Source: Thermodesulfobacteriota bacterium
GTDB taxonomy: Bacteria; Desulfobacterota; DSM-4660; Desulfatiglandales; Desulfatiglandaceae
Assembly: GCA_028278625.1 (NCBI GenBank)
Contig: JANQDY010000121.1
Span: 1-38,019 of the forward strand
Reading direction: 5' to 3'
DNA length: 38,019 nucleotides
The notes under the pieces are model-generated. The model was not told the origin of the DNA and ran no database searches. It saw only the letters and a program-made list of their open reading frames with translations. Positions within the stretch are counted from its first letter, which is position 1. Every line of letters begins with the position of its first letter. Positions 1-7,917 of this stretch are shown in pieces. A program made the position numbers and the translations under genes.

Positions 1-54
1 CGGGACTGAGCCCGCCAAAGGGCTCATCCAGGAGTAGTAACTCCGGCTCCGTTG
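1..54. repeat. 54-bp direct repeat, copy 1 (of livG Walker B region)
   Basis: Positions 1-54 are identical to positions 399-452, which code for the Walker B region of livG. In copy 1 the sequence is joined to the Walker A region of livF through a shared 12-base stretch (CAACGGAGCCGG on the minus strand). The window starts inside the repeat, so its full length is unknown. A chimeric contig end or a genuine recombination could both produce it. Confidence 0.95.
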
Positions 55-161
55 GGTCCCACCAGGCTTACCAGTTCACCGCTGTCCACCCCCATGCTGA
101 TGTCATTCAGCAGCATGGCCCGGTCATAACAAATCGAGATGCCGGCAATTTCAAGCAGCAA
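24..161 (-). pseudogene. livF: ATPase LivF, N-terminal fragment, truncated by chimeric junction
   Basis: This reads as the start of a second branched-chain-type ABC ATPase. A TTG start at 161 follows GGAGG inside the livG end with 5-nt spacing and overlaps the livG stop. The frame reads LLLEIAGISICYDRA and then the Walker A sequence LVGPNGAG. At that point the sequence jumps out of frame into the livG Walker B region, giving VTTPG and a stop, for 45 codons in all. Normal LivF is about 235 residues with Walker A followed by KTT, so almost all of the protein is missing. Because the break is at the window edge and through a short shared sequence, an assembly artefact is more likely than a real mutation. 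The gene order livG-livF is normal for Liv operons. Confidence 0.75.
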
Positions 162-927
162 TTTTGCCTCCTTCACCCAGATAGGCGTTGATCACTTCCG
201 GCTGCTCCACCACCTCCCGGGGCGTCCCGTCGGCAATAATGGTACCGAAATTCAAAACAATGATGCGATCAACGATCTTCATGAGCTGTTGCAGCTTGTG
301 CTCAACGATGATGAGGGCGGGACCTTCACTGTGAAGCCTGCCGAAACGTCCCCCCTTGTGGAGCCTGTGAATGGATTTGGCCATGAGATCCGTCTCTGCG
401 GGACTGAGCCCGCCAAAGGGCTCATCCAGGAGTAGTAACTCCGGCTCCGTTGCCACGGCCCGGGCCACCTCCAGCCGTTTGAGATCTCCTTGTGAAAGGG
501 TGGCGGCCTTTTCAAGGGCCATATCTGAAATGCCCGCGAATTCCAGCGCATCCATGGCTTTTGCTTCGACCCGCTTCACCCACTCCCCCCTTTTCATGGC
601 CCTGGGGGAGAGGCATGAAACCATGACATTGGCAATAATGGGGAGCCGACGAAAGGGCCGCATATTCTGAAATGTGCAGGCAATGCCCAGGTTGACGATA
701 TCCCAGGTTTTAAGCCCCACAAGCTCTTTTCCTCTGAAACGCAGAACGCCGGTATCCGGTTTCAAAATGGACATGATGAGCCGCAACAGGGTCGACTTCC
801 CCGCGCCGTTGGGGCCGATGAGGCCCAGGACTTCATTCTGTTCCATATGAAAAGAGACTTCGTTGACGGCCCGCAACCCACCGAAACTTTTGTTTAGGCC
901 TTCTATTTTGAGGAAGGGTTCAGCCAT
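151..927 (-). CDS. livG: branched-chain-type ABC transporter ATPase LivG
   Basis: Cytoplasmic ATPase of a Liv-type (HAAT family) importer, 258 residues from ATG 927, the usual family length. The longer open frame to 1110 would run into the upstream ligase gene and is rejected; the chosen ATG lies one base after the ligase stop. Visible motifs are Walker A GPNGAGKST, the Q-loop at CTFQNMRPF, the signature LSQGDLKRLEVARA, Walker B LLLLDEPFGGLSP and the H-loop at IIVEHK. The N-terminus EPFLKIEGLNKSFGGLRAV is typical of LivG. It should pair with LivF on the LivHM permeases. An unusual stretch HKGGRFGRLHSEG precedes the H-loop strand. The gene is in an operon with the ligase and permeases on the same strand. 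Confidence 0.93.
   Translation of the reverse strand: MAEPFLKIEGLNKSFGGLRAVNEVSFHMEQNEVLGLIGPNGAGKSTLLRLIMSILKPDTGVLRFRGKELVGLKTWDIVNLGIACTFQNMRPFRRLPIIANVMVSCLSPRAMKRGEWVKRVEAKAMDALEFAGISDMALEKAATLSQGDLKRLEVARAVATEPELLLLDEPFGGLSPAETDLMAKSIHRLHKGGRFGRLHSEGPALIIVEHKLQQLMKIVDRIIVLNFGTIIADGTPREVVEQPEVINAYLGEGGKIAA
399..452. repeat. 54-bp direct repeat, copy 2 (inside livG)
   Basis: This is the native copy of the repeat found at 1-54. It encodes the livG segment from ATEPELLLLDEPFGG onward and is in frame and uninterrupted here. Confidence 0.95.
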
Positions 928-928
928 G

Positions 929-2638
929 CTATTGTCCCTCCGCCTCTTCCCGCAACTCCCGTCTGGACACCTTGCCCACATCCGTTTTGGGCAATTCTCC
1001 CCGGAACTCGACAATTTTGGGAACTTTGTAGTGGGCCAGGTTTTCCCGGCAGAAGGCGATGATTTCCTCTTCAGAAATCTTTCCCCGGGCATCGCTTTCA
1101 AGGACCACATACGCTTTGATCAAATGACCCAGCTTTGGATCCGGGACTCCCACAACACCCGCGGCTTTGATCTTGGGGTGCTTGTAAAGCACCTCCTCCA
1201 CGTGTCTGGCAAAAACCGAATACCCTTTAAATTTGATCAAATCCCGTTTGCGGTCAAAGAAGTGAAAATATCCTTCCTCATCCATTCGTACCAGATCACC
1301 GGTTCTGAGCCACTGTTTTCCGTCCATCTCCATCATGGCCTCCCTGGTGCCCTCGGAACGGCGCCAGTATCCCTGCATGATATTGGGGCCTGAGAGGATC
1401 AACTCGCCGTCCTCGCCCACCGGCATGCACTTATCGCCGTCCACCTCTACGATGGCCGCTTCCACGCCGGGAAGAGGGACCCCGAAGGAGCCGGATTTGG
1501 GTCGGTGGTACGGGGTGGAGTGGCTGACCGCGGTGGTTTCGGTCATGCCGTAGCCCTCCATGATGGGTGCCCCCATCCTCCGCTCCCATGCTTTAATGGT
1601 GGACTCGTGAAGGGTATCAGCGCCGCATGCGATCATTTTAAGGCGTTTCCAGTTGACCCGGTCCGCTTTTTCATATTCCTTCAGGTACTCGTACAGGGTG
1701 GGGACCCCAAAAAAGGAAGATGCCTGATACCGATCCATGGCCGAGAGAATCTCATCAATGTCCGGCGTCGTGAAAAGCACCACGGTCCAACCCTGGACCA
1801 GGCTGTTAAACATGATGACCACCTGGCCGTAAATGTGAAAGAAGGGCAAAAAACCCATGGTCACCTCATTCCCTTGTTCAAACATGGGCCAGAAAGCGCT
1901 CACCTGCTGCTGCAGAGCAATCATATTGTAGTGGGTGATCATGGCGGCCTTGGGCAAGCCGGTGGTTCCACCCGTGTAGGGAAGGGCCGCGAGATCCTCT
2001 TTGGGATGAATATCCACCAAAGGCGGGGGCCCCGGATGTTTCTTCAGGAGATCCTGAAATCGAAGAAGGCCGGCCTTTTCCACATGTTCCTGGCTGGGCG
2101 CGGCCATGCCGCTATAGGCTTTGCTCAAGGCGTTCTTACCGAAGAGCTTCTTAAGGGGTGGCAGATACAGGGCGATATCCGTCAAAATTACGTGGTCAAG
2201 GGGTACGCCGGTCCGTTCAATGTTGTCATAGAGGATTTCTTCACAGACGATGGCCTTGGCTTCGCTGTCCTTCAGCTGATGCTTGACCTCCTTGCTGGTA
2301 TAGACCGGGCTGATGGGGGTGATCTTGGCACCCACTTTCAGTGCCCCAAAATAGGCGATGACATATTGAGGACAATTGAGCAGATAGAGCGCCACCGTGT
2401 CCCCTTTGCGAATACCCAAGTTCCAGAGTGCCGCCGCAAAAGCATCGGCCTGTTCCTTCAGCTTTCCATAGGTGATCTTTTTGCCATAGAAGATCAGTGC
2501 ATTCTTGTTGGCATATTGCTCCGCCATTTTATCAAAGGCCTGGGGCACGCTGATGTCGGGAATCTGCACGTTTTCGGACACCCCATGGGGATAATGGGCA
2601 ACCCAGGGTTTTGCGGCATACACTTCTCTGGCGTTCAT
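929..2638 (-). CDS. AMP-forming acyl-CoA ligase (FadD-like)
   Basis: ATP-dependent acyl-CoA synthetase of the adenylate-forming superfamily, 569 residues, close to the family norm of 550-570. It activates a carboxylic acid to the acyl-adenylate and then the CoA thioester. The P-loop-like motif YTGGTTGLPKAAM is at about residues 221-233, followed by MEGYGMTETT, RTGDLVRMDEEGYFHFFDR and the hinge DLIKFKGYSV. The C-terminal LPKTDVGKVSRREL holds the expected catalytic lysine. Chain-length preference cannot be read from the sequence. Its place between livM and livG, 26 bp after livM and 1 bp before livG, is informative: the importer probably delivers the acid that this enzyme activates. GAGAGGATA precedes the ATG. 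Medium- or long-chain fatty acids, dicarboxylic or aromatic acids are all possible. Confidence 0.9.
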   Translation of the reverse strand: MNAREVYAAKPWVAHYPHGVSENVQIPDISVPQAFDKMAEQYANKNALIFYGKKITYGKLKEQADAFAAALWNLGIRKGDTVALYLLNCPQYVIAYFGALKVGAKITPISPVYTSKEVKHQLKDSEAKAIVCEEILYDNIERTGVPLDHVILTDIALYLPPLKKLFGKNALSKAYSGMAAPSQEHVEKAGLLRFQDLLKKHPGPPPLVDIHPKEDLAALPYTGGTTGLPKAAMITHYNMIALQQQVSAFWPMFEQGNEVTMGFLPFFHIYGQVVIMFNSLVQGWTVVLFTTPDIDEILSAMDRYQASSFFGVPTLYEYLKEYEKADRVNWKRLKMIACGADTLHESTIKAWERRMGAPIMEGYGMTETTAVSHSTPYHRPKSGSFGVPLPGVEAAIVEVDGDKCMPVGEDGELILSGPNIMQGYWRRSEGTREAMMEMDGKQWLRTGDLVRMDEEGYFHFFDRKRDLIKFKGYSVFARHVEEVLYKHPKIKAAGVVGVPDPKLGHLIKAYVVLESDARGKISEEEIIAFCRENLAHYKVPKIVEFRGELPKTDVGKVSRRELREEAEGQ

Positions 2639-2664
2639 TGAAATATCCTCTCAGATTAATTCGC

Positions 2665-3705
2665 TTAATCCAGGTCCGCGGTGCAGATGCGGCATGTCTT
2701 TCTAGTGGCAATGTTTCGGATCTTGCACCTGGGACACTCTTTTTCGATTTTTTCGCGGATCCAGGGTATCAGCCCCTCCGGCATGTATAACAGTGTCATC
2801 AACACGATAAAGGCAAAGGCCAGCATGCGCATCTTGGGCATGAAACGCAGAAATTCCAATAAGGGGAAAAGGATGAAGACGCCTGCCACCGGCCCGTAGA
2901 TGGATACCATTCCACCGAAGACCGCCCAGATCACAATCTGAAATGAAAGGGCGACCTCCAGGGTGGACGGACCGGCCGTCCGCATGATGTGCGCATAAAG
3001 TCCTCCGGCAATGCCCGCAAAGAAACCGCTCAAACAAAAGGCCATCAGCTTGTATCGGGTGGTATTGATACCTGCGGCCCTCACTGCCAGTTCGTCTTCT
3101 CTTATGGCATGAAAAATGATGCCTTTTTTTGAGTCCGTGATCTTCCACATGGCAAAGCAGAGGATCACCATCAGAACGGTGGTGACATAATAGTCTCCCA
3201 CCCGGGATGTCGTGAGCCGGTCGATGCCGGAGATGCCCAGTTCGCCCCCCGTGACATCGGGCATGGCAAAAACCAGTCCCATAAGGATGATGGGAAAGGC
3301 GAGGGTGGTCAGGGCCAGATAGGTGCCCCGGAGCCGAAGACAGGGGATTCCCACCACCAGCCCAGCCAGGACCGCTCCCAGAGCCCCCAGGGGAATGCTG
3401 ATCCAGGGAGGAAAATCGAGGCGAAGGTTTAAGATTCCGGTGCAATATGCGGCGACGCCAAAGAACAGGGCATGCCCGAAATTCATCTGTCCCGTAAACC
3501 CGGAAAGAAGATCCCAACTGGCGGCCAGGATGGCAAAAATGTTGGTCAATATGAGAATACGGAGGAGATAAGGATCCCCCGTGAAAAAGGGGAGCGCCAG
3601 AAGACCCACAATGAAGACCAGAACCGCTGTTCGGCTGGGCAGGACCAGAACGCCGCTTCTAAAAAGCGTGTACACCTTTCGAAAATAGAAGCCAACGAGA
3701 CCCAT
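2665..3705 (-). CDS. livM: Liv-type ABC permease LivM with C-terminal zinc-ribbon tail
   Basis: Inner-membrane permease of a branched-chain-type ABC importer, 346 residues from ATG 3705, which lies one base after the livH stop. The frame is open to 3735, but that would overlap livH. Many hydrophobic helices are visible from residue 20 onward, with the family sequences ASWDLLSGFTGQMNFGHALFFG and the EAA-like loop region GINTTRYKLMAF. The odd feature is the C-terminus: after the last helix and the family motif LLYMPEGLIPWI, a charged tail carries CPRC and CRIC (Cys 324, 327, 338, 341), the pattern of a small zinc ribbon. Standard LivM proteins end shortly after the last helix. The ribbon would lie in the cytoplasm near the ATPases. 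Confidence 0.92.
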   Translation of the reverse strand: MGLVGFYFRKVYTLFRSGVLVLPSRTAVLVFIVGLLALPFFTGDPYLLRILILTNIFAILAASWDLLSGFTGQMNFGHALFFGVAAYCTGILNLRLDFPPWISIPLGALGAVLAGLVVGIPCLRLRGTYLALTTLAFPIILMGLVFAMPDVTGGELGISGIDRLTTSRVGDYYVTTVLMVILCFAMWKITDSKKGIIFHAIREDELAVRAAGINTTRYKLMAFCLSGFFAGIAGGLYAHIMRTAGPSTLEVALSFQIVIWAVFGGMVSIYGPVAGVFILFPLLEFLRFMPKMRMLAFAFIVLMTLLYMPEGLIPWIREKIEKECPRCKIRNIATRKTCRICTADLD

Positions 3706-3706
3706 G

Positions 3707-4576
3707 TTATCTCTCTTCTTCAAAGATGATGCCAAATAGGCCTTCCGGCCTGATGAGGAGCACCAAAATCATGATGGACAATGCCACCGACCCTTTCAGG
3801 AAAGCCCCCATGGGAACGAGAAAGACCACCAGCACTTCCGCGAAGGCCAGGATGTAGGCGCCAATAAAACTCCCTTTGATGCTTCCCAAACCGCCCAATA
3901 CCACAATGGCCAGCATCATGATTAAAGGATGCATCCACATGTGCGGATCCACCACGAATAAGGGGACCACAATGGCGCCGGCCAAAGCGGCCAGCATCAC
4001 TGAGATTCCCACGGTCATCATTGCCACACGCGCTTCATTCATCCCCATGAGGTTGGCCACTTCACGGTCCTGGGCAGTGGCCCGTAACGCCAACCCCAAC
4101 CGGGTCTTCATGAGCAATGCCCAGGCCCCTAACAGAGCCGCAAGGGCCACCGCCAGGGCCAACAAGTGTTGATAGGTGACTTTCACCCCAAGAATGGTGG
4201 CGTATCCGGAGATCAGGGGTGGTACACCCAGATAATGGCCCCCGAAACCGATGAGAAGGGCCTCCTGAATCATCATGGCCAGAGCAATGGTGGCAATGAG
4301 CACGGCCGCTTCATGTTCGCGAATTGGATTGATGAAGAGTTTGTAGCACAGAACCCCCAGAATACCCACGGCGATAATGGCAAGGGGCATGGCCAAGTAG
4401 GGTGACATTTTCAGATGGTGAAACCCCACATAGATGAAATAGGCCGCCAGCATATAAAAGGCCGTATGGGCGATATTGACGATGCGGGCCACGCCAAATA
4501 CCAGGGAAAAACCGATGGCCAAAAGGGCATAGATACTGCCGTTGATGAGGCCGTTAATGATGATGTTCTGGATCAT
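3707..4576 (-). CDS. livH: Liv-type ABC permease LivH
   Basis: Inner-membrane permease partner of LivM, 289 residues, the normal family length. Hydrophobic helices span most of the protein. Recognisable LivH stretches include the N-terminus QNIIINGLINGSIYALLAIG, GVARIVNIAHTAFYML, the cytoplasmic loop RATAQDREVANLMGMN and GGLGSIKGSFIGAYILAFAE. The ATG at 4576 has GGAG five bases upstream. The stop lies one base before the livM start, so the two permeases are probably translationally coupled. The gap to the binding-protein gene upstream holds a strong stem-loop (4608-4642). Confidence 0.93.
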   Translation of the reverse strand: MIQNIIINGLINGSIYALLAIGFSLVFGVARIVNIAHTAFYMLAAYFIYVGFHHLKMSPYLAMPLAIIAVGILGVLCYKLFINPIREHEAAVLIATIALAMMIQEALLIGFGGHYLGVPPLISGYATILGVKVTYQHLLALAVALAALLGAWALLMKTRLGLALRATAQDREVANLMGMNEARVAMMTVGISVMLAALAGAIVVPLFVVDPHMWMHPLIMMLAIVVLGGLGSIKGSFIGAYILAFAEVLVVFLVPMGAFLKGSVALSIMILVLLIRPEGLFGIIFEEER

Positions 4577-4607
4577 ACGGGCTCCATGGTGTCAGGCTGT
4601 GGGGCCG

Positions 4608-4642
4608 GGGTTGTGAATGTGTTGAGGCGCAATTCACAACCC
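4608..4642 (-). promoter_or_regulatory. intercistronic stem-loop between binding-protein and livH genes
   Basis: An 11-bp perfect inverted repeat (GGGTTGTGAAT and ATTCACAACCC) with a 13-nt loop lies in the 79-bp gap between the binding-protein stop and livH. On the minus strand it is followed by a C-rich stretch rather than a run of T, so it is unlikely to be a complete intrinsic terminator. A role as a 3' mRNA-stabilising or processing element giving more binding protein than permease is inferred from its position. Confidence 0.7.
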
Positions 4643-4655
4643 GAAAACGCCCATG

Positions 4656-5930
4656 CTATTTTTTGTAATGCTCAAGAACCCAAGGGGGCAATTGATAGGG
4701 AACGGCCCCTTCGTAGGTAATTCCTTCCCAATGGTACGGCCACACACAAACATTTTTGCCCTTTTGCCACTGGGTGCCCACGGCCGTGATATATCCGGGT
4801 CCCCAGACAACATCGTGGGTTTCATCAAACACGAAATGCCCCGAGCCCTGTATGCGATCGGTTTTTTCTATCACCGGCACAAGTTTGTCCGGATCCAGCG
4901 ATCCCGCCTTGGTGATGGCTTCGGCAAGAATGTACACGGCGTCGTACGTGCCGGCCGTGTAGTTCGGCGCCTCTTTGAAACGTTTTTTGTAGTTATCGAA
5001 AAAATCTATGGTCACATCCGTGATTTTGACCCTGGCGTAGGTGTTGATGGTCAGCGTATAATCGCCCTTTCCGCCGGTGGCCGCCCAAAACCCATCCTTT
5101 TGGGCCTCAACATTGATACCCACCGCGGCGGCAGGGACTTTCAGTTCCCCCCATTGTTTGGCGAATGTGATGCCCACTGAAGATGAAAAACTGGTGAAGA
5201 TGATGTGGGCCCCGGAACGCTGAATGGCGGAAAGCTCCGCCGTTACATCCGTCGCCACGGGAGATGGCCGCCATACCCCTGCGATCTCCATGCCCATTTT
5301 GGGCAGGGTTTTCTTGGCGATGCCCACTATGGGGTCGCACCAAACAGCCTTTTCCGCCACTATGGCTACTTTCAGCTTGGGGATGTTCAGCTGTTTGGCC
5401 ATGATCTTGGCCACCATACCCAAAAGAATGAAATCCACCTTGACGAGATAACGGGAATTGATGGGGGTGATCCTGAACCAGTATTTGTACCGATCGTAGT
5501 TCTCCTTTACCTTGCCGCAAAGCTTGGGGTGGGCCGCGCCGCACCCCAAAAAGATGGTTTTGTTGTCCATGGCGATGTCCTGCATGACCAGAACCGCCTC
5601 TGTCCGGAAGCCGCCCACCAGAAAGTTCACCTTGTGCCGCGACGTGGCCAATTCGACGGCGTTTGTGGCATCGGGGAGGCTGATGAATTCATTGGAGTCC
5701 ACCTTGACCAGTTCAATGGGAAGCTTCTTATCCCCCACCTGAACGCCACCCTTGGCGTTGATCTCTTCAGCGGCCATGGTGGCGCCGTTCCAGTGCCCTT
5801 CACCTTGGGTGAACTGCATGGGTCCGATAACGCCGATTTTGATGACGTCCGACCCCCAGGCCGGAAAACCAATGGCCACCAACAGGCAAACCGCTGCCAA
5901 AACACACCATACAACACGTCTTTTCTTCAT
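4656..5930 (-). CDS. periplasmic substrate-binding protein, Liv type
   Basis: Type I periplasmic binding protein of the branched-chain amino acid/amide transporter class, 424 residues. The N-terminus is a clear Sec signal peptide: KKRR, a hydrophobic core from residue 6 to about 22, and cleavage probably after PAWG. The mature start DVIKIGVIGPMQFTQGEGHWNG and the segment AAEEINAKGGVQVGDKKLPIELVKVD are typical of the family. Later segments such as YTAGTYDAVYILAEAI confirm the full fold. The ligand cannot be assigned; many relatives bind aromatic or organic acids, and the ligase in this operon suggests an acid. The ATG at 5930 has AGGAG upstream. It is the first transport gene after the MerR regulator. 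Confidence 0.9.
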   Translation of the reverse strand: MKKRRVVWCVLAAVCLLVAIGFPAWGSDVIKIGVIGPMQFTQGEGHWNGATMAAEEINAKGGVQVGDKKLPIELVKVDSNEFISLPDATNAVELATSRHKVNFLVGGFRTEAVLVMQDIAMDNKTIFLGCGAAHPKLCGKVKENYDRYKYWFRITPINSRYLVKVDFILLGMVAKIMAKQLNIPKLKVAIVAEKAVWCDPIVGIAKKTLPKMGMEIAGVWRPSPVATDVTAELSAIQRSGAHIIFTSFSSSVGITFAKQWGELKVPAAAVGINVEAQKDGFWAATGGKGDYTLTINTYARVKITDVTIDFFDNYKKRFKEAPNYTAGTYDAVYILAEAITKAGSLDPDKLVPVIEKTDRIQGSGHFVFDETHDVVWGPGYITAVGTQWQKGKNVCVWPYHWEGITYEGAVPYQLPPWVLEHYKK

Positions 5931-6041
5931 GGTTCCAATCTCCTCTAATAAAGGTTTAGGGTTGAAATGCCTAAAACCAACAAGACGAAAAGACCAATAA
6001 AAGAAATAACGGACGGTTAGAATGGGTCGTCCGACGTCTAT

Positions 6042-6740
6042 TTAATCCATGGCGGATTGAAAACGTTCCGTGGTATCCCGCAGCAGTTTTCGATAGAGAT
6101 GATAGAAGAATAGGCTCATGAGTTCCCTTCCTCGAACCACCCTCTCAAGGTTCTGCTCAGGGGTGAACTTGTCCAAATCGGTTTTGAGGTAACTGGTATG
6201 GGCCATGATGACGATATCCCGAAAAAGATCCACATAACGTTTGATGTTCTCGGGATCAAAACCGTCCTTGGGTCCGAAACCGGCGCTGTCCAGAGCCACC
6301 AGCAACTTTCCGATGATCACGTCATCCTGTGAATAGACCTTTTTTCCGTCACGTTTCCGATAGGTGATGATCTGCCACTCCTCAAATTTGTTCAGCCATT
6401 TTGATGCCAGGCCGGTGGTTTCCTCAAAGGCTTTTTCGCCAACCGTCTCTTTTTCAAGCAATTGATCCACGGGGCTGTGAAAGTCGCTACGTAATTCGAG
6501 GAGGCTTTTGAGCTCAGGGGAATGAGAGAGTTGTTTTACGATCTTCTTGATGAGAGACAGGGGGAGATAGAAATTGTCCTGAATCTGTTTGATGAGAAGA
6601 ATCTGTTCCACATGCACGTCGGTATAGTTTGCCACGTTTTTGCCCGATTTTCTCGGCCGCGGAATCAGTCCTTCCCGTACGTAGTAGTGGATGGTTTCCT
6701 TGGGAACGTTGGTGATATTGACAAGTTCGCTGATTTTCAT
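6042..6740 (-). CDS. MerR-family transcriptional regulator
   Basis: DNA-binding regulator of 232 residues. Residues 1-70 form a MerR winged helix: KISELVNITNVPKETIHYYVREGLIPRPR matches the helix-turn-helix and first wing, although His replaces the usual Arg in the common IRYYE motif. The C-terminal two thirds is an acidic and basic helical region without cysteines, so a metal sensor is unlikely. It is the first gene of the minus-strand importer unit, 111 bp before the binding-protein gene, so it is probably autoregulated with it. The ligand may be an acyl-CoA made by the ligase, but this is inference. A good sigma-70 promoter (6800-6828) and a 36-bp motif shared with the beta-oxidation operon lie upstream. 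Confidence 0.88.
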   Translation of the reverse strand: MKISELVNITNVPKETIHYYVREGLIPRPRKSGKNVANYTDVHVEQILLIKQIQDNFYLPLSLIKKIVKQLSHSPELKSLLELRSDFHSPVDQLLEKETVGEKAFEETTGLASKWLNKFEEWQIITYRKRDGKKVYSQDDVIIGKLLVALDSAGFGPKDGFDPENIKRYVDLFRDIVIMAHTSYLKTDLDKFTPEQNLERVVRGRELMSLFFYHLYRKLLRDTTERFQSAMD

Positions 6741-6799
6741 TCTTCACCCGGCAAAAACCTTTCCTGTTCGCCAATTTCCCAAGACATAATATGAGAAGC

Positions 6800-6828
6800 A
6801 GCATATTGGGCTTGATTCGATTTGTCAA
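6800..6828 (-). promoter_or_regulatory. sigma-70-type promoter for the merR-liv operon
   Basis: On the minus strand TTGACA (6823-6828) is separated by exactly 17 bases from TATGCT (6800-6805). Transcription would start near 6793, about 50 bases before the merR-type ATG. This spacing is standard, unlike the 19-bp spacer of classical MerR-activated promoters. The shared 36-bp motif sits just upstream of the -35 box. Confidence 0.7.
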
Positions 6829-6854
6829 CCAAAAAATGCATTTATATTGTTCGG

Positions 6855-6890
6855 TTATACGTGTAATGTGTATTAACGCTATATGCTGAA
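6855..6890. promoter_or_regulatory. 36-bp conserved motif, copy 1 (putative operator)
   Basis: This segment matches 13901-13936 at 30 of 36 positions in the same orientation, including an unbroken 15-base core TGTATTAACGCTATA and an outer TTATAC. It is an imperfect dyad (TATAC near the left end, GCTATA near the right). It lies 27 bases upstream of the -35 box of the merR-liv promoter, a position suited to an activator. The rest of the 6741-7272 gap is AT-rich and contains no convincing gene. Confidence 0.7.
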
Positions 6891-7272
6891 ATGCCACAAG
6901 AAATCAATGTTTATGCCAATGAAACCTTTAGCAGTTTGGGGTAGGCTGAATGTTGCGAAATCGGATGACTGAAAATCACCTTATCAGAATCGAAAAACGT
7001 CTTGGTATCATTTTATTCTTATGCTATACGAAGTAACCAAATGTTTCTCAATAAGCCCCTGCTTTGTGCGTTTAATAGAGGGAATCCCGTTGAATACTTG
7101 ATGCAAAATCCCATGGACAAAGGCTATGGCGACCCTGTCGAAAAAGCGTAAAATGAAGTCCCACTAGATCCCTGAACGTTGAATCCGCTCCCTCTCTATC
7201 TTTTCCATCAAAACAGTTTGTATTCCATGGACCTTTTACGATGAAGTCATTTCAGTATTGGAGGTAAGTTTG

Positions 7273-7830
7273 ATGAGCCAAAACGGTTCTGTACTGATTG
7301 TTGAAGACGATGCAAAAAACATTGATGTCCTGTTGAAGCTTTTGGATGGCTATGATGTGCTGGTGGCAACAGACGGTTTTCAGGCACTTGAAACGTTAGA
7401 GCAGGAGCCGGTCGACCTTGTTCTGCTGGATATCTTGATGCCGGGAATGGACGGCTTTCAAGTTTGCGAAAGGATTAAGGCACAAGATGGCTTGAGACAT
7501 ATCCCCATCATCTTTCTGACATCGAAAACGGAAACAGCCGATATCGTCAAGGGTTTTGATGTTGGAGGTGTTGACTATGTGACCAAGCCGTTTAAGATTC
7601 CCGAACTGCTGGCCCGCATCAGGACCCACATTGGACTCAAGAAAGCTCGGGAAGAGGTAAAATTGCTAAGGGGGATTCTCCCCATTTGCGCATCCTGTAA
7701 AAAGATCCGTGATGACAAGGGTTACTGGAATCAAATTGAGGCCTATATCAGTGAGCACTCGGAAGCGGATTTCAGCCACGGCATCTGCCCCGAATGTGCG
7801 AAAAAGCTGTATCCCGAATTGGATTTGTGA
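7273..7830 (+). CDS. response regulator with C-terminal four-cysteine domain
   Basis: 185 residues from ATG 7273, which has GGAGG at correct spacing; an in-frame TTG at 7258 is less likely. Residues 6-122 are a receiver domain with VEDD, the phospho-acceptor Asp53 in LLDILMPGMDG, TSK and the KPF lysine. In place of a DNA-binding output domain, a short linker leads to a compact domain with Cys139, Cys142, Cys172 and Cys175 (ICASCKKIRDDKGYW and HGICPEC). The paired CxxC motifs suggest a bound metal, probably zinc, or a redox role, but no function is established that I can name. A nearly identical domain ends the GAF-PAS protein at 31312-32553. The hybrid kinase gene begins 87 bases downstream on the same strand, so the two probably form one signalling pair. 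Confidence 0.9.
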   Translation: MSQNGSVLIVEDDAKNIDVLLKLLDGYDVLVATDGFQALETLEQEPVDLVLLDILMPGMDGFQVCERIKAQDGLRHIPIIFLTSKTETADIVKGFDVGGVDYVTKPFKIPELLARIRTHIGLKKAREEVKLLRGILPICASCKKIRDDKGYWNQIEAYISEHSEADFSHGICPECAKKLYPELDL

Positions 7831-7917
7831 AACTGAAAAGGGATTGCTATTGCTTTGTTCCGCCCACGATGTTTGGTAATAAGCAGATGGGGTCAGCAAA
7901 GATTCACAAAATCGGAT

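Noticed and set aside
1505..2641. Long plus-strand open frame of 378 codons opposite the acyl-CoA ligase
   Set aside because: It lies wholly antisense to a gene with clear ligase motifs, has no family resemblance and no ribosome site; it is a by-product of codon bias.
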